From Falsirhodobacter sp. 20TX0035 (GTDB lineage Bacteria > Pseudomonadota > Alphaproteobacteria > Rhodobacterales > Rhodobacteraceae): a stretch of DNA of 64,000 bases. The first letter of the stretch is position 1. Each line of letters begins with the position of its first letter. Positions 1 through 7,854 of this stretch are shown one piece after another. The stretch is from the NCBI RefSeq assembly GCF_028307215.1, contig NZ_JAQMHV010000004.1, positions 1 to 64,000 of the forward strand, in the 5' to 3' direction. The notes under the pieces were generated by a model. The model saw only the letters and a list, made by a program, of their open reading frames with translations. It searched no databases and had not been told where the DNA came from. Both the position numbers and the translations under genes were made by a program.

Positions 1-63
1 ATAGCCGAGTTCCGCGCGGCTTCTCGCCTGCGTTGGGAGCGCATCCACTATGCCACCCATTGA
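1..63 (+). CDS. C-terminal fragment of an unidentified gene cut by the window edge
   Basis: An open frame runs in from the left edge and stops with TGA at 61-63; the visible tail ends RLRWERIHYATH. It overlaps the start of the next gene (ATG at 50) by 14 bases, which suggests one operon. The 20 visible residues are too few to assign a family. A phage lysis or structural gene would fit the next gene, but that is only a guess. Confidence 0.45.
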   Translation: MAEFRAASRLRWERIHYATH

Positions 64-373
64 TGCCCTGACGGAACGATCACTGGGCGAATACGGCCTG
101 ATCGGAACGTTGGCGCTGCTCGGGTTCATCTTCGCCATCGTCTACATGTGGAAGCGGCCACCCCCGGAGCCGCATGCCTCGCCCATGGAGGCGGTGAAGG
201 AAAACGCCAAGCTGATCCCTTTCGTTCTGGAGGAGGTGCGGCAGCTCGGCCGGAAGCTGGACGATGCAATGCGCAGGATCGATCAGATGGAGCGCCGCTT
301 CGACCAACTTGAAGAGCGATCTGAGCGCATGGAGCGATTGGGCGAGGTCATCAAGGACCGGCTGCCGAGGTGA
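50..373 (+). CDS. Small membrane-anchored coiled-coil protein of unknown function
   Basis: The frame encodes 107 residues. One hydrophobic segment (about residues 14-34, GLIGTLALLGFIFAIVYMW) is followed by basic and proline-rich residues and then a long heptad-like helix (about 47-105) rich in E, R, L and M, typical of a coiled coil. The shape is a short N-terminal tail, a single membrane pass and a long coiled coil on the other side. Phage holin- or spanin-like accessory proteins and small envelope proteins can look like this. I recognise no family. The start overlaps the end of the upstream frame, which supports ATG 50 as a coupled start. Confidence 0.6.
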   Translation: MPPIDALTERSLGEYGLIGTLALLGFIFAIVYMWKRPPPEPHASPMEAVKENAKLIPFVLEEVRQLGRKLDDAMRRIDQMERRFDQLEERSERMERLGEVIKDRLPR

Positions 374-506
374 GAACGGGAATTAATTCAGCTGTTGTCA
401 TCAATCGACTCATTTCTCGCTCACCTCTTGTAGACTCAGAGCTTGTTTCAAGCCCTTCGCCTCAGTGAGGTGTCCTGCGCTAATATCGTGAGACTGATCA
501 TCTTGC

Positions 507-716
507 TCAGGTAACGCTACGAATAGTGCGTTTCCTTAGCTTCAATAACGGCACCTCAGTAGAGACAGGTCTTTGTGATAAGCAGCTGTCTTTTGGGATA
601 GGCAGCTGCGCGATGAGTGCTTCAAGCCCCTCCGCCACATCAGCAAAACCATCTCTGTAGGCACACGCGCTCAGGCTTAAAAGGGAATTAGCCATGAGGT
701 TTGCTCGGTCAATCAT
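507..716 (-). CDS. Small helical protein, paralogue of the neighbour at 829-1095
   Basis: A 69-residue protein with a perfect AAGGAGG about nine bases before the ATG at 716, so translation is likely. The N-terminal half (SLLSLSACAYRDGF, then LEALIAQLP) shares the pattern SLSAxAYxxG, spaced leucines and a following proline with the next small gene on the same strand. The tail is basic. No signal peptide or membrane segment is visible and no family is recognised. The two genes look like a local duplication that has diverged. A small DNA-binding or protein-interaction role is possible but not shown. Confidence 0.55.
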   Translation of the reverse strand: MIDRANLMANSLLSLSACAYRDGFADVAEGLEALIAQLPIPKDSCLSQRPVSTEVPLLKLRKRTIRSVT

Positions 717-828
717 CTGGATCCTCCTTAGCCTTCAACATACATCCTGTAAGCTGAATGTTAGGTTAACTGAACGGAGATCTGGCTGAGTCGACCAAGA
801 TGACAGGAGATAAGCATATGAGTACGAC

Positions 829-1095
829 TTATTCGACTATGCATTTTGTCGGCTCACACTTTGTCTTCGGCGTATCGGTCGGACTGTCTGTTTGAGATAA
901 TAGATTAATTTCGCGGCTCGACGGCCCGGGAACGACGAGCCGCAGAGTAGGCCGGCGATATTTTCTGACTTCACGAACCGGCACCATGTTAGTCAAATGT
1001 ATAAGCTGATCGCCAAGCTCGGGCATACCGCGGGCGTAGGCATGGGCACTTAGGCTGATTAGTGCTCCACGCATACCGTCGTCTTCTTCGTTCAT
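829..1095 (-). CDS. Small protein, paralogue of the neighbour at 507-716
   Basis: An 88-residue frame from ATG 1095 (a TTG at 1122 and an ATG at 1074 are alternatives; no strong ribosome-binding site decides between them). It begins acidic (MNEEDDG), then ALISLSAHAYARGM and leucine-spaced helix residues up to a VPV turn, matching the core of the 507-716 product. The C-terminal half is basic then polar and looks disordered. No family is recognised. A CtrA-like site lies upstream at about 1150-1164. Confidence 0.5.
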   Translation of the reverse strand: MNEEDDGMRGALISLSAHAYARGMPELGDQLIHLTNMVPVREVRKYRRPTLRLVVPGPSSREINLLSQTDSPTDTPKTKCEPTKCIVE

Positions 1096-1149
1096 CGTTT
1101 CCACGCTCGTTGTGGTCGGCAATTATCCGCCGATCTACCCGCCACAAGG

Positions 1150-1164
1150 TTACTAAAGGTTTAA
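1150..1164 (-). promoter_or_regulatory. Possible CtrA-type binding site (TTAC-N7-TTAA)
   Basis: The bases read TTAC, seven bases, TTAA, one mismatch from the TTAA-N7-TTAA consensus of the alphaproteobacterial regulator CtrA. The site lies 55 bases upstream of the small gene starting at 1095, in an AT-rich stretch. Such a short motif can arise by chance in AT-rich DNA. Confidence 0.25.
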
Positions 1165-1239
1165 CAATCATAACCATATGAAAAAATTTACTTTTTTGGA
1201 AAGAAGGTTTACCCCTCAGGGCTGTTTGGTATGCAACCA

Positions 1240-1464
1240 TCAGGAATTCATGACGTCTGCTGCCCTGATCAGGGGCAGCAGTAGCTTGAGATATCGAACA
1301 TCATAATTTGCAGCACGTTCGTGATCGCCTTTGGCAATCACCTCAAGCTGGGCTTGGGCTTCGTCACGTAGGAGTAGATATTCATCTTGGAGCGTACGTC
1401 CTGACGCCTCTGCGAGATGCGGAGAGATTGCATCATCAGCGGGCTGGTCGCGTGGTTCGTGCAT
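1240..1464 (-). CDS. Small charged helical protein of unknown function
   Basis: A 74-residue frame, ATG at 1464, with a mostly helical composition (RTLQDEYLLLRDEAQAQLEV, then YLKLLLPLIRAADVM). It has no signal peptide or membrane segment. It lies 73 bases downstream of the end of the RTX glycosidase-like gene on the same strand and could be cotranscribed with it. The ribosome-binding site is weak. I do not recognise it. Confidence 0.4.
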   Translation of the reverse strand: MHEPRDQPADDAISPHLAEASGRTLQDEYLLLRDEAQAQLEVIAKGDHERAANYDVRYLKLLLPLIRAADVMNS

Positions 1465-1537
1465 TAAAGAAAATTAGACAGCGTAGTGACAGATGCTTGA
1501 GTTGAGGGGGTGAGGTACATGCTAGGCGTTACGAATT

Positions 1538-4477
1538 CTAGGATATTCTGTCGGTTCGCGTTTGAGCAGTGGCTGCGAGAGCGAGAACATGCCTGATGCA
1601 ACGCTTTGACACACGACCCGCCAAGTTTCTCGGTGACGTGAAACTCGCCAATGTGGGCCCGACCGCCCAGTAGAACCCTATGAAGGCTCTTCCAAGCGGG
1701 TGGGTCACAAGATGTTCGTCGCGAAGACGTCGCAGTTCGACGACGTCAGTATGCCTGCCGTCACCGTAGGTAGCAGTTGCAACGAAGCAGGAGCCCCCTC
1801 CGCCGCTGGCCGCGCTGTCATCGTAATCGTCCGCAGGGGGATAGTTCTCTTCATCGGACGGCTCCTCTTCCCAGGGTATTTCTGGAAACAGAGGTTCGTC
1901 ATCCCCATCGTCCCCGTCCTCAAGAGGCGGTTCTGTTACGGGCGGGGGAGGGTTCGGTGCTTCAGGTGTCGGCGTCGGCTTGATCGGAAGATCAGGCTGC
2001 GGGGTGTTTTCGTCTACAGGAGGCGGATTGGAGGGATCTGTCGGAAGGCCATCATCCGGTACAGGGGTCGGCTCCTGACCTTCATCTTGATCTTCGTCTG
2101 GGCCGCTGGGAATATAGCCCTTGTACAGCGTTTTCATGATGCCGTTTGCGGCTTCATCGCCGAAGTATGTGGCGATGCTATCAGCCTTTGTGCCATAGAA
2201 CAGGCTGGACGCTCCATCCTCTCCAATAGAGGCCCGCGCCATGAGTGCCGCCTGATCGACATTTATATCGCCGACGTAGGTCGAAATATATTCGGCAATG
2301 GTGTCTGCAGATATGGGCGCACTACTACTGCCAGCCCCCTGCAGCGCAAACATAGAGGCTTTTGCGACTTCCGATGCAGGAAGGTGATCACTGTCTGCCG
2401 GCGCGCTGTCGTCTTCTGTATTCTGAGGATCTTCCTTGGACGACAAGTACTCGTTCATTTTGTCGTCGCTCAGTTGATCAGACAAGGCTGACTCAACTTC
2501 CGAAAACTGGTCTGCAGCGCCTGTCAGCTTGATGGAGCCGAACTTCGTCGATGTAATCAAAATATCCGTGTCATTGATGATGCTCATGCCATCCAGGGCA
2601 TCCAGAACATCATCCTCTCCGTAGCCAATCTTCAGGAAATCACTGACGGCATTGAAGCCGGTGATCTCGACTTCACCCTTTGTTGCCAGTGAGAAGAAGT
2701 CGTTTCCGTTGCTCGTGATTTTTGCAGAACTGTCGCCGGTGATCATCACCAGGTCCCCATCGGGACCCGTTATGATGTCGGAATGACCATCATCGGAGAT
2801 GAGGACGTTTGAGTCGGCGCCGCCATAGAGGAGGTTGTTGCCATCGCCTCCCACAAGGACATCCTTACCGGCCCCCCCGTACAGGACATCATCCCCTTGG
2901 CCGCCATAAAGGATATCACCGCCGGACATCCCATGCAGTGTGTCGTCGCCCAAATTCCCGTAGATTTTGTCTCCGCCGGATCCTCCCGTCATCACTTCGC
3001 CCAAGTCATCCTTCGGGTCGAGGACGCTGTCTTGTCCGTACAGGTTGACCCCGTGACCGGCTTTCGTCACCACAACCTGAACTAGGCCAAAAGGCGACAA
3101 ATTCAGCATGCCGCCATCAGCTACGAGATCCTGCTGATCTGTGTGGTTCATCTCGACGCGGGCTTTGACGGTGTGCGGGTCCGCCTCATTGGCGCCGGTT
3201 GAAGGGATGTCCTGACCGGCAAGCGAAGTTACGGAGATATGTGCTCCGGGGAACTCCTGCAGTAACTTGTCCAGGTTTAGATCCAACGCTTGGGAGCTGT
3301 CAGAGCGGGATGCGAGGTAGATGACAGTCTTCTCGGCGTTGCCGTAGGAGTGGATATCGACCTTGTCCGCCGGCATCACGTCGAAGACGTCCTCCGCCTT
3401 CAGGCCTTTCAAATCAGTGCCCGTGGTGTTGTTTGCAAGCAGCCGATAGGCCTCGCCCGCAGGTGTCAACCAGACATCTATATCCTCTGGGGCCACGCCT
3501 TCGCCGGGATTGTGAGACATGCCGGAGAGACGAGTGGACAAGAATTTATATTGATTGCCCCAGATGTTGGCATCTGTGACACCTTCGCTCACCATCTGGT
3601 CGAACGTTGCCAGCATTCCAGACATTTGCGGCATTCCCGGCTCGTCAAACCGGCTGTTCATGTTCCACTCACTGACGTGAACGCCTACGTCTTTCAAACC
3701 TTCGGCGTTTCGAAAAACATCAAGATCATTGTAGAATAGATCATGGTCCACAGCTTGATCGTACGTTTTCGGATAATGATGAGTTACTACGTTATCTATG
3801 GTTGCTCTGGCTTCGGCTCCTAATTGGTCTAATATGTCCTGCGTATCGGTTTGCGATGTTTTCCACCACGCCCCGTTTTGCACACCAATTTCCGGCTCAA
3901 CGAAGTTCGCTGTATCGGTCAGCGTATCCTTATATGCCTCTATTGTCTCGTCTAGGCGGACCGACATGTAGTTGGCCAACTTGCCATACTCGGTGGCGGT
4001 CATCGTGTCGCCGCCCCAGTATTCGTTGCCAATTTCAAATGACTTGATATCTACGTCACCGTACACACCGCTGAGCATCTCGGTGACCCGATCCATCATC
4101 GAGTCGATGGCCGCTGTGTCGGGTTCGCGCTCTCCCACCGCTCCATCTGTAAGGAAGTTATAGGTAGGAAGTACGAAGTCGATCGAAGCATTATGCTCTG
4201 CAGCGAACGAGAAAGCCTCTTTAACCGTCAGCACCCTGGCAGGATCGCCGACGGTTCCGGGATCACCAAAGATAGCGTCCCAAGAACCATCTTCGGGACT
4301 CAGATGTTCGGTTACGCCACCGCCTGGATAACGTAAAGAAGATGTCGGAATGAGGTCGGTGAACTTGTCAAAGGGTCCCCCGGCATCTGTCATGTCCTTG
4401 GTGTACAGCATATGCCCACCAAACATGTCCTTCGTTATCACGATGCATCCATCCTGCGTTGTCCCGGGAGAAGACAT
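1538..4477 (-). CDS. Secreted RTX protein with glycoside-hydrolase-like domain and C-terminal CFI-box
   Basis: 979 residues. Residues about 10-350 look like a TIM-barrel glycoside hydrolase of clan GH-A (GH39/51/79-like). GNEYW places the acid/base candidate at E152, and HVSEWN places the nucleophile candidate at E270. A beta-rich segment follows (about 360-475). RTX nonapeptides (GGxGxD type, about 498-556) would bind calcium and suggest type I secretion; there is no N-terminal signal peptide. A proline/acid-rich linker leads to GGGGS and a CFI-box-type end starting at C897 (CFVATATYGDG, then LRRLRDEHL, HPLGRAFIGFYW). An ATG at codon 18, preceded by GAAGGA, is an alternative start. The likely role is cleavage of an extracellular or capsular polysaccharide; the substrate is unknown. 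Confidence 0.8.
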   Translation of the reverse strand: MSSPGTTQDGCIVITKDMFGGHMLYTKDMTDAGGPFDKFTDLIPTSSLRYPGGGVTEHLSPEDGSWDAIFGDPGTVGDPARVLTVKEAFSFAAEHNASIDFVLPTYNFLTDGAVGEREPDTAAIDSMMDRVTEMLSGVYGDVDIKSFEIGNEYWGGDTMTATEYGKLANYMSVRLDETIEAYKDTLTDTANFVEPEIGVQNGAWWKTSQTDTQDILDQLGAEARATIDNVVTHHYPKTYDQAVDHDLFYNDLDVFRNAEGLKDVGVHVSEWNMNSRFDEPGMPQMSGMLATFDQMVSEGVTDANIWGNQYKFLSTRLSGMSHNPGEGVAPEDIDVWLTPAGEAYRLLANNTTGTDLKGLKAEDVFDVMPADKVDIHSYGNAEKTVIYLASRSDSSQALDLNLDKLLQEFPGAHISVTSLAGQDIPSTGANEADPHTVKARVEMNHTDQQDLVADGGMLNLSPFGLVQVVVTKAGHGVNLYGQDSVLDPKDDLGEVMTGGSGGDKIYGNLGDDTLHGMSGGDILYGGQGDDVLYGGAGKDVLVGGDGNNLLYGGADSNVLISDDGHSDIITGPDGDLVMITGDSSAKITSNGNDFFSLATKGEVEITGFNAVSDFLKIGYGEDDVLDALDGMSIINDTDILITSTKFGSIKLTGAADQFSEVESALSDQLSDDKMNEYLSSKEDPQNTEDDSAPADSDHLPASEVAKASMFALQGAGSSSAPISADTIAEYISTYVGDINVDQAALMARASIGEDGASSLFYGTKADSIATYFGDEAANGIMKTLYKGYIPSGPDEDQDEGQEPTPVPDDGLPTDPSNPPPVDENTPQPDLPIKPTPTPEAPNPPPPVTEPPLEDGDDGDDEPLFPEIPWEEEPSDEENYPPADDYDDSAASGGGGSCFVATATYGDGRHTDVVELRRLRDEHLVTHPLGRAFIGFYWAVGPTLASFTSPRNLAGRVSKRCIRHVLALAATAQTRTDRIS

Positions 4478-4607
4478 GGCAGGAGGCGGTTAACGGATCG
4501 TTGCATGAAGCTACTGACTTAGATGATCAGCTAATTTTATTCGTTTTCGCTTTAACATGAGAGCAACTGTCCTTCGTCATCAGTCCTCCTCGTCAAAGGA
4601 GGAACTT

Positions 4608-5018
4608 GTGAATATATTAAATTTATATGTAGCGATTGGATGGTTCTGGACGTTCACCAGGGCACTTTCGCACGTGGATAAGAACGCTTTCTTCGCGTCG
4701 GAGATCATCCTTGTCTCTAGCTCCGGGATATTGTCGATCGATCATTCAGAGTATCGCCTTTGGGGCGTCTCATGGCCGCACGAAAGTTATGAGGCCCGTG
4801 CACGACTGCTTCATCTACTCAAATGGCGGAAGATATATGTCATCCCGTACGGAACTGGTCCTGACGGCTTGCCTCAGGTTCGCGTCGTGTGTGGGCGAGG
4901 GGACCTTGGCGCGCAACTTGTTCGGGACGGTCACGTGGGTGCGACGCGGCTGCGCTATCAGGTATGGGCCTTGCAGGCTCGGCTAAGAGGATTACGGCCT
5001 GGAAGACTTGTCTGCTAA
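4608..5018 (+). CDS. Degenerate staphylococcal-nuclease-fold (TNase-like) protein
   Basis: The start is GTG 4608, five bases after AAGGAGG; the frame extends upstream to ATG 4557 without such a site. The 136-residue product has a hydrophobic N-terminus (about 3-20) and then the SNase core order: ILSIDHSEYRLWGV (48-54 region), a helix, and a D-L-G-x-x-L-V-R-D-G stretch. Compared with the family pattern (DGDT, RLxxxDxPE, YGR), the arginine of YRLW is kept. The acidic metal ligands are replaced (VSSSG; VSWPHE), and the second arginine is absent (DGLPQV). It is therefore probably not a nuclease. SNase-like proteins such as ExoI occur in rhizobial exopolysaccharide loci, which would suit the glycosidase next door; that link is inference. 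Confidence 0.6.
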   Translation: MNILNLYVAIGWFWTFTRALSHVDKNAFFASEIILVSSSGILSIDHSEYRLWGVSWPHESYEARARLLHLLKWRKIYVIPYGTGPDGLPQVRVVCGRGDLGAQLVRDGHVGATRLRYQVWALQARLRGLRPGRLVC

Positions 5019-5131
5019 TCGTAACTTTCCGTAAACCGATCCTTGCTAAGCTCCAGGTGGTACGTGGAGCGACAGCAATAGACGCCTCACATACAAGCAC
5101 AAGCATGCAGCAATCACCTTAAGAGGCCAAA

Positions 5132-5383
5132 GTGACTGATGACCAGAAGGCAAAAAGATGTCCGCGGATCTCAGCCACCTTCTCGCCCGAGAACATTATC
5201 GATGAGTTGAACGATTGCATTCGACTGGCTCTCGATTTGTCGCAATCCGATGCATTTGTTTCGGAGACTACAAGGAACGCTCGTATTCTGCTATCAGCAG
5301 CCCTGATAGAGACCGAACACGCTGCTAGACAGTTCGTGCGCCATCGGGAAAGACCGTATTTGTTTGATCGGCTTGTTCTGTAA
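5132..5383 (+). CDS. Small helical protein of unknown function
   Basis: 83 residues from GTG 5132, preceded by AAGAGG at a normal distance. After a basic N-terminus the sequence is predicted helical (NIIDELNDCIRLALDL, then ARILLSAALIETEHAARQFV). There is no signal peptide or membrane segment. The lengths and helical character recall the small proteins at 507-1464, but I see no convincing alignment to them. No family is recognised. Confidence 0.5.
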   Translation: MTDDQKAKRCPRISATFSPENIIDELNDCIRLALDLSQSDAFVSETTRNARILLSAALIETEHAARQFVRHRERPYLFDRLVL

Positions 5384-5511
5384 CGCGGCTAATCATTGAA
5401 TGTTGTACAACTTTAGCTGACGCTGAGTTATCAAAAGTCTCAACTGCATGTCGTGCACGGCGCGCTTATCGTGGATGGCAACTTCGTCTTTGAGCTTGCT
5501 GACGGCAGAGT

Positions 5512-5578
5512 AGGCGGCGGGGGGCGCCGGAACCGCCCCCGCTTCTGCCTGCATGCTACCTGCCTCGGCAGCTCAACC
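5512..5578. repeat. Hairpin-containing intergenic repeat, copy 1
   Basis: A 67-base element with a near-identical partner at 6897-6962 (about nine differences including one indel). It contains the inverted pair GCGGGGG (5517-5523) and CCCCCGC (5536-5542), then a conserved tail CTTCTGCCTG...CTGCCTCGGC...GCTCAACC. It lies downstream of the Hint gene (minus strand) and may act as its terminator. The conservation of the tail beyond the stem suggests a mobile or duplicated element rather than a simple terminator. Confidence 0.6.
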
Positions 5579-5667
5579 TTAACGGTAACCTAACTGGGTT
5601 CAACCTGTCAGGCGAGCCGCCCAGTCGTCCTACCGTGCCTTGACAGAGGCATCGCCTACTTTGCGTC

Positions 5668-6714
5668 TCAGGCTGCCGACTGCAATGCGCGGTTCTTTTC
5701 CACATGTTTCTCAGCGATCTTGATTGCCATCCGTTTCGGGACGAACGGACGGGCAGGCTCCGGCAGCACCCCATCCTTGTAATCACGCAGCTCGGGAAAC
5801 AGCGCATAGATCTCTTCCAGCGCTTCGGGGCCGACGCCTTTCTTCGCCATGGGGCCGACGTAAAGCGACTCTGTCGCGGTGTCCTCGGCGAAGATGATTT
5901 GGTGGCCGTCGAACAGAAAATGGAAGTATTCAACCTCCCTGACAGTATCGAGAACGTCGATGCCTTCGAGCAACGTCAGATGCTTCGCGGCTACGAGAGC
6001 TTCAGACGCTCCGAAGAGCCGCATAGCGATCTTCGAGCGCACAAGGATGCGGTGTTGTTGAGACACAACGAGGTCCGCAGTCGGGAGGCCATCTCCCAAC
6101 GCGCCTTGGCGTATGCGAATTGGATGAAGGTTGGGTGTGGCTTGGAGATCAAAGCCATCCAGCTTCTTGCTTCCGACCCACTGGATCGGTTTAAGGCCGT
6201 GATCTGCGGTCATAACTAGATCCCCAACCTTCAAATCTTCGACGGGGATCTTGCCCCGATCCGTTTCAATCAGGGTGCCCTTGACGAAGCACGCCCACTG
6301 GGTGGGCGTGATGCCCGTCAAGCCGCCGGTATTGGACGAGAATGTGACCACGTCGATCGAGACCAGACCCGCACCATCCGCGAAGAAGGGGGCGGTCAGG
6401 CCACCAGGCGTCACAAGCAGATCACCTGCCGCCGTTTGCACAATGAAGAGGTTCACCGTCTGGACGCTGCCATCTGTCAGAGTGAGCTCCGAGTTGTAGC
6501 GGCGGATCGATGCTACGGTGGAGTTGATGGTTGTTCCGTCAACCTCATAAGAAAGCGCGTTGCCCGTACTCAAGCTGTTCGTATCCGGACCTCCAAACGT
6601 CGTGGGTGATATCCCTGTTTCCAGAAGAGGCGTCTCGCTGGTGCCGTAGTTCCCAATGAGGTCCGAATTGGCTATCCCCCGATTGCCAAGGTAGATGAAG
6701 TCTAACGTTGCCAT
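5668..6714 (-). CDS. Hint_2 (Hedgehog/intein-type) domain protein
   Basis: 348 residues from ATG 6714 (MATLDFIYLGN, a common beginning in this family; an upstream TTG at 6768 is possible). Residues 1-140 form a variable beta-rich N-domain. From C142 the Hint fold reads CFVKGTLIETDRG, VEDLKVGDLVMTADHGLKPI, then TADLVVSQQHRILV and FDGHQIIFAED. In this family the cysteine is thought to allow self-processing. The same Hint core ends the large RTX protein at 19941-22577. There is no signal peptide; such proteins are thought to leave the cell by type I secretion. It stands alone between two copies of an intergenic repeat. Confidence 0.85.
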   Translation of the reverse strand: MATLDFIYLGNRGIANSDLIGNYGTSETPLLETGISPTTFGGPDTNSLSTGNALSYEVDGTTINSTVASIRRYNSELTLTDGSVQTVNLFIVQTAAGDLLVTPGGLTAPFFADGAGLVSIDVVTFSSNTGGLTGITPTQWACFVKGTLIETDRGKIPVEDLKVGDLVMTADHGLKPIQWVGSKKLDGFDLQATPNLHPIRIRQGALGDGLPTADLVVSQQHRILVRSKIAMRLFGASEALVAAKHLTLLEGIDVLDTVREVEYFHFLFDGHQIIFAEDTATESLYVGPMAKKGVGPEALEEIYALFPELRDYKDGVLPEPARPFVPKRMAIKIAEKHVEKNRALQSAA

Positions 6715-6896
6715 AGTCTGATCCGATGTTGTGCACGATACTCCGGTGATCGAAGGGTCAGTACGCAACCGTACGCAACTTCTGCGCGCTCTGATAATTA
6801 TTGACTAATTTTAACATAATTATCGCAAATAGTGACCGAAAAGACACATTGTCCAGCGAATAGACATACAATGATGAAAATGTAGCCATATGGGAA

Positions 6897-6962
6897 AGGC
6901 GGCGGGGGTCGCCGGACCACCCCCGCTTCTGCCTGTATGCCGGCTGCCTCGGCTGCTCAACC
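6897..6962. repeat. Hairpin-containing intergenic repeat, copy 2
   Basis: The partner of the element at 5512-5578, in the same orientation and upstream of the Hint gene. It has the same stem, GCGGGGG (6902-6908) with CCCCCGC (6920-6926), and the same tail. The two copies therefore frame the Hint gene as direct repeats about 1.4 kb apart. Confidence 0.6.
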
Positions 6963-7007
6963 GTAACGTGAACGTGAGCGGCGTCAACATGGTTAACGGC
7001 TGTCGCT

Positions 7008-7178
7008 ATGCAGATGCGCACCCAACCCCAGATCCTCGAAAGCCTGGCCGTCAGCTTGCAGCCTCTGACGGCCGATCTGGTGGAACTGGCGGCGTCGATG
7101 AAGCCGGAGCCAGAGGCGGAGGCGCCGTTGGCCATGGTCATGCCTACATCCACAGGCGCGGTCATCCATATCGCATGA
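7008..7178 (+). CDS. Possible 56-residue protein
   Basis: An ATG-to-TGA frame encodes a plausible short helix (QILESLAVSLQPLTADLVEL) followed by an acidic and proline-containing tail. There is no clear ribosome-binding site, so it is listed as tentative. The rest of 6715-7312 outside this frame and the repeat shows no gene that I can support. Confidence 0.25.
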   Translation: MQMRTQPQILESLAVSLQPLTADLVELAASMKPEPEAEAPLAMVMPTSTGAVIHIA

Positions 7179-7312
7179 AAGGCAACGTCCCTGTGGATCA
7201 GGAGCCAGCGCAGGAGGTAGGGCAATAGTGCCGAACCGAAGGCATCAGGCGCGAGGATGATCAACACGCGACCTTCTTCCCGAATCAAGTAAAGTTCTGC
7301 AAATGTTCATGC

Positions 7313-7597
7313 ATGTGGACACGCAAGCTAACATGGCCCGGCGAGGGAAATCACACCGACTGGCTGGTGCTGTACAAGCACATCAAGGTAGGCCGCGTCA
7401 TGTATCAGACGACATACGCGACAAAGGAATGGAATTGGTCCGTTCAGCTTTACCCGGCGTCTCTGGGCTATGCAGACACCATGGAAGAGGCCTTGGAAGC
7501 GGTTAGGCAGTGGTGCCTCAAAATCCCCGATCTCGAGAAGCAAATCGATGACAAGCGAAACCGCAAAGGGATGTATGCCTGGGGCGATGGCACCTGA
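7313..7597 (+). CDS. Small conserved-type protein, function unknown
   Basis: 94 residues beginning MWTRKLTWPGEGNHTDW. The layout resembles a family of short alphaproteobacterial proteins I have seen only as hypothetical: a WPGE opening, a G-R-x-Y/M strand, a W-x-W-S strand (KEWNWSVQL), then TMEEALEAVR. It is probably one small alpha/beta domain in the cytoplasm. There is no good ribosome-binding site before the ATG. It is the last gene before tRNA-Gly. Confidence 0.5.
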   Translation: MWTRKLTWPGEGNHTDWLVLYKHIKVGRVMYQTTYATKEWNWSVQLYPASLGYADTMEEALEAVRQWCLKIPDLEKQIDDKRNRKGMYAWGDGT

Positions 7598-7746
7598 TCA
7601 AATCAAGAACATCCTTCGGGAGTCTTCGGGATTCGAAGGCCGCGACAGGCAGATGTTGTCCTTCTGTTCTAAATCCCAAGCGGTCCTGAACGACACCCAA
7701 TTCCAAAATTATGCGAGCTAAAGCAATGCCTTAGGGTGATGCTGTC

Positions 7747-7820
7747 TGGAGCGGGTGAAGGGAATCGAACCCTCGTCGTAAGCTTGGGAAGCTTCTGCTC
7801 TACCATTGAGCTACACCCGC
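7747..7820 (-). tRNA. tRNA-Gly (anticodon CCC)
   Basis: The reverse strand folds as a complete cloverleaf: GCGGGTG acceptor paired with CACCCGC, AGCTCAATGGTAGAGC D-arm, anticodon loop TTCCCAA and GGTTCGATTCC T-arm, with TCCA at the 3' end so that CCA is encoded. The 3' end faces the accessory-looking region 1-7746. Confidence 0.95.
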
Positions 7821-7854
7821 GACGGGTTTTCAGTAGTCCACGGCAAGCGGGGCG

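Noticed and set aside
6758-7288. A 176-codon minus-strand frame with a hydrophobic beginning
   Set aside because: No ribosome-binding site, weak start, runs through the repeat copy, and the translation has no family resemblance.
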